Made by a program: the position numbers and the translations under genes. The notes below the pieces were generated by a model, which saw nothing but the letters and a program-made list of their open reading frames with translations, searched no databases and was not told the DNA's origin. Shown in pieces: positions 61,217-64,000 of a stretch of DNA of 64,000 nucleotides; positions within the stretch are counted from its first letter, which is position 1, and the number at the start of each line of letters is the position of its first letter. This stretch comes from Macrotis lagotis (lineage: Eukaryota > Chordata > Mammalia > Peramelemorphia > Peramelidae): positions 140,500,553 through 140,564,552 of the forward strand of contig NC_133663.1 in assembly GCF_037893015.1 (NCBI RefSeq). The letters are read 5' to 3'.

Positions 61217-61730
61217 TAAATTGACTGTTGGAAGCATGGAATGAGTTACAGTATCTGATGCTGAGTGAAAGGAGCAGAACCAAGAGAACAATGTGCACAT
61301 TAACAACAACATTGTGAGATGATCAACTTTGATGGAAGCAGTTCCTTTCAACAGTTCAGAGATCTGGGACAATCCTATTAGATTGGCTATGGACAATATT
61401 ATTCCCATCCAGAGTAAGAAAAACAAAACAAAACAGAACAAAAAAAAACCCTTCAGAAACAGATGAATACTCTATAAATATGTCTCTTCTGTATCTTTTC
61501 CCCTTAATCCTAATTCCTCATACCAAAAATGAATAATCTGTAAATATGTTTATCACAAATATGTATGTAAAATGTTAACTTGACTGTTGAGGGGGTGTAT
61601 AGGAAGGAAGGGTAGAAAGAAATTTTGTAATTTAAAAATATACATATACATATGGATGAATGCTGAAAAACTTTCATAATATGTATTTGTAAAAATAAAA
61701 TATCAATAAAATAGATAAATTGACTGTTGG
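61217..61730 (+). mobile_element. 5'-truncated L1 3' end with perfect 15-bp target site duplication
   Basis: The 15-mer TAAATTGACTGTTGG occurs at 61217-61231 and again at 61716-61730. Between them lies 484 bp of forward marsupial L1: the end of ORF2 (tgctgagtgaaaggagcag, 61259-61277) and a 3' UTR ending in an A/T-rich tail (AAAATAAAATATCAATAAAA). The exact duplication and tail are the signature of target-primed reverse transcription. Confidence 0.9.
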
Positions 61731-61771
61731 TTACTTCTTTGAGTAGCACATTATATATCCAGCTAGAGTAA

Positions 61772-63255
61772 AATTTTTTTTAAACCCCCAGAGACATTAT
61801 TATTGACATTGCTGGTACATTTCCTATAATATGTCACAGACAATGCTTCTTTCCTGGGGAGTCCAGCTCTCACAGGAGACATCTGCTTGGAGTCGACCAC
61901 AGGGGCTGGGGCCACAGCATCAGTTCCTGCCCAGCCCCAAGGCTGCTACCAGCTCATTATCTTGTAGCAGCAGCAGCAGCATCTGAAGTAAACAAAACAA
62001 GGTGATGGGCAAGAGGAGGGGCAAATGAGGAGAGGGGGGGGAGGGGAACAGGCACCTTCTTATCCAAACCAGTGACCAGAGCCTGGAAAGGTTTGGTTGT
62101 GAGAAGACAGATGCCAGTTGGGGTTGAGGGATGAGGATAAGGATTAGAGGAAGCACCAATAATTGGGCGGCTGCTTTAGATTCCAAAAGCAATTAAAAAT
62201 AAGGAAAAAAGAAAAAAATGCTTCCAAGTCAAAGCAGCAGCTGATCTGGAGAATTCTCTTGCTCCTGGAGTTACACAATGAAAAAAAAAAATGATGGCTT
62301 CAGAGCACAGGCTCACAAGGGAAAGGGCAAAATAACCAACAAAGGAATGAGCACCAGAGGAAAGAGTTCTGTAGAGGGGATGGGACAGGATGGGAAAACT
62401 AGGCTCCCAGAACAGAAAGGGGAGGGGAAGGAGAGGTGGGGAGGGTCATCCTGCTCCTCAGAAGATCATTTTTGCACAATAGATCCATCCTTAGGAATCC
62501 TTCCCCAAAGGCTGCAGAGTCCTGAGAGTTCCACTCAGGGCTTCTGCAGATTGGCCACTGGCCCCGCTGTCATGACTTACCTGTGGTGATGACCTGCCTG
62601 GGGCCACTGCTCTTTGAAGGAAACTCCTATGGTTCATTCCCCGACCTTGGCCCTTTCCACTGGCTCTGTTGCCCCTGGGGATAGGGCATCCTTTGACAGG
62701 ATCCGGCCAGGATCTTTGTCAAAGCATTTCCCTTGCTGATATACTCCCCTTTCCCACTGGCTATTTGGAAATCCATCGCCCAATGGCCTCTGGGCCAGGC
62801 CTCCCCTGGCCGGAGCCACTCTACCCTGCCAGGAACAAAGGCAAAATCAAATAACCCATGGCCCATGCTCTTTAGGTGTCAAATCCATCCCCAGAGTTTG
62901 GCTAACCCTACATCTTTACAAAACCTTCACGCCAGACTGGAAAGTGCCTTCTGGACAGTGATCCAGGCCATCCTGCTGCCTCATCTAACTTTCTAAATGG
63001 CAAATTTAGGAAGAGTAGTCTTTACCCTTCCTCTCTAAGGGTAACTCATCTTGTCCATTGCTTACCTGGTGGGGGGAGAGGGAAGAAGACAGGGACCAGC
63101 ATGTTCAGTCACATTACTGAGATTTTTCTTCTTTTTTTTAATTGGAAAAACAAAACAAAAAAAAAAGGATCCTATGTGGAAATGAACAGTGGTAAAAATG
63201 AACAAACCATTAAAATCCCAAACAAAGAATGAGTCTCCTGGCCCCAGGTTCCCCG
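61772..63255 (-). other. GMEB1 3' UTR-like segment ending in a short A-rich tail
   Basis: Directly downstream of the GMEB1 stop lies about 1.5 kb of GC-rich, C/T-tract-rich sequence, unlike the AT-rich LINE sequence to its left. On the reverse strand it ends near 61795 with an AATAATAAT motif, a possible weak poly(A) signal, then TCTCTGGGGG and an A-rich run at about 61772-61784. It holds a short CAG/CTG run near 61967-61982. Reverse-strand donor-like CAGGTAAG motifs occur near 62573-62580 and 63063-63070. No coding frame here is convincing. I infer it is the 3' UTR of the same transcript. Confidence 0.6.
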
Positions 63256-64000
63256 TTAATCCTCCAGGACCACTATCTCCACATTGTGCACTTGGTGCTG
63301 GTGCTCCTCGATCTCTGCCACAACCTTCTCCTCAGTCCTCAGCTCAGTCTCCAGGATGAGGGCTTTGCCCTCTGGCTCCTCAGTCTCGGGGTCTGGAGCT
63401 GGATCGATTTCAATGATGGTCTGCCCCTCTTCCGAAGTGCTCTCCACAGCCTGGATGGCAGAGGTCAGGCCGGACCCCATGGCCACCAGCTCCACGGGGC
63501 TCACCACTGTGGCCATGTTGCCCAAAGCCCCCTGCCCCATCCTGCATGGCCGCTGAGCTCAGCAGCGCCAAGCTGGAGGAGGGGTGGATGGTCACCGCAT
63601 CGGGGTTGCTGGTCTTGGCAGAAGAGACGACGGTGGCATAGCGGAAGAGCTGGGAGCCAGAGGGCAGTGTGTGGACAGTCACAGGGCTGGAGCCCTGGCT
63701 GAGAGTAGCTATAGGGAGGTTTCCCATGGAGAACGACTGGCCCATCGGCGCTATGGAGATGGGCGAGATGACAGTGAACTGAGGCTGCTGGACGGGAGGC
63801 GAGGGGCTCAGGATGGTGGTGGAGGCGGGGCGCTGGAGGCGGGGCCTCCTTGGCGGCTTGGGGTTGTTCATGGGCATCAGTACCACATTCTGCACGGTCT
63901 GAGATTTCAGCCTGTGGTCCTGGGCCTGCTTCTTCTGCTCTTCCAATTGGAGTTCTAGGTCTGTCAGAGTGTAGAGAAAGTGTTCCTCTCCTTGCTCCAT
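63256..64000 (-). pseudogene. GMEB1: GMEB1 C-terminal coding segment, probably a processed retrocopy; open at the window edge
   Basis: Reading leftward from the window end, the frame gives GEEHFLYTLTDLELQLEEQ, then a basic Pro/Arg stretch (KPPRRPRLQRP), a Ser/Pro/Gln-rich region (SPSPPVQQPQFTVISP) and an acidic tail ending VHNVEIVVLED and a stop at 63256. This matches my recollection of the last ~245 residues of mammalian GMEB1, a SAND-domain transcription factor that pairs with GMEB2 on glucocorticoid modulatory elements. The SAND domain would lie beyond 64000. The frame shifts once, within about 63525-63545: the upstream frame runs through MQDG and the downstream frame resumes at GNMATVVSPVELVAMG. 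One extra base in a T or G run explains this. No intron is seen. Parental last exon remains possible: the human gene lies in a gene-dense region close to YTHDF2, unlike this LINE desert, so I favour a retrocopy at about 70%. Confidence 0.9.

Noticed and set aside
63229-63702. 157- and 124-residue forward frames over the GMEB1 segment
   Set aside because: Antisense shadows of GC-rich GMEB1 coding sequence.

Overview
The window looks like a marsupial nuclear genome, possibly an Australian dasyurid-type genome (inference; no species marker was tested). It is AT-rich and crowded with LINE-1 (L1) fragments of the marsupial type. It also carries at least twelve copies of a tRNA-derived SINE whose body reads 'cctagctgtgtggccttgggcaag' or its complement, two further marsupial SINE families, and old MIR, L2 and CR1-like fossils. 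No bacterial-type genes, CRISPR array, rRNA or intact tRNA gene is visible. Most long open frames are LINE pieces or simple repeats read as protein. || Layout. 0.3-9.7 kb: old L2 and MIR-age debris, three SINE families, two long triplet arrays and a candidate solo LTR (8073-8732). 9.7-20 kb: an L1 mosaic, with two reverse-strand L1s, an RTE-like LINE tail and a 4.2 kb forward L1 that carries two SINEs and the stump of a pogo/Tigger-like DNA transposon. 20-22 kb: unremarkable single-copy sequence. 22-27 kb: SINEs, a solo LTR with a 6-bp target duplication, and rearranged L1. 27-37 kb: mostly non-repeat sequence with three pairs of local duplications and a 5'-complete, 3'-truncated L1 with a 17-bp target duplication. 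38.6-40.7 and 56.6-59.5 kb: two ORF1-only, HAL1-like elements. 41-48 kb: MIRs, SINEs and a nearly perfect 112-bp inverted repeat. 48.6-50.3 kb: a CR1-like fossil. 50.3-55.5 kb: an L1 with a 5' inversion, next to a long reverse-strand L1 that reaches its 5' end. 61.2-61.7 kb: a short L1 with a perfect 15-bp target duplication. || The only recognisable host coding sequence is on the reverse strand at the right edge (63256-64000). It is the C-terminal part of GMEB1 (glucocorticoid modulatory element-binding protein 1), followed by a GC-rich 3' UTR-like stretch to about 61772. One +1 frameshift, the abrupt change in base composition, a short A-rich end and the lack of any other gene over 61 kb downstream favour a processed retrocopy over the parental last exon, but the window edge leaves this open. 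|| I found no undescribed multi-gene system. The interest lies in insertion and rearrangement scars whose mechanism can be read: an internally primed L1, a templated patch inside an L1, a twin-priming inversion, a recent inverted duplication, and a SINE-plus-flank duplication.
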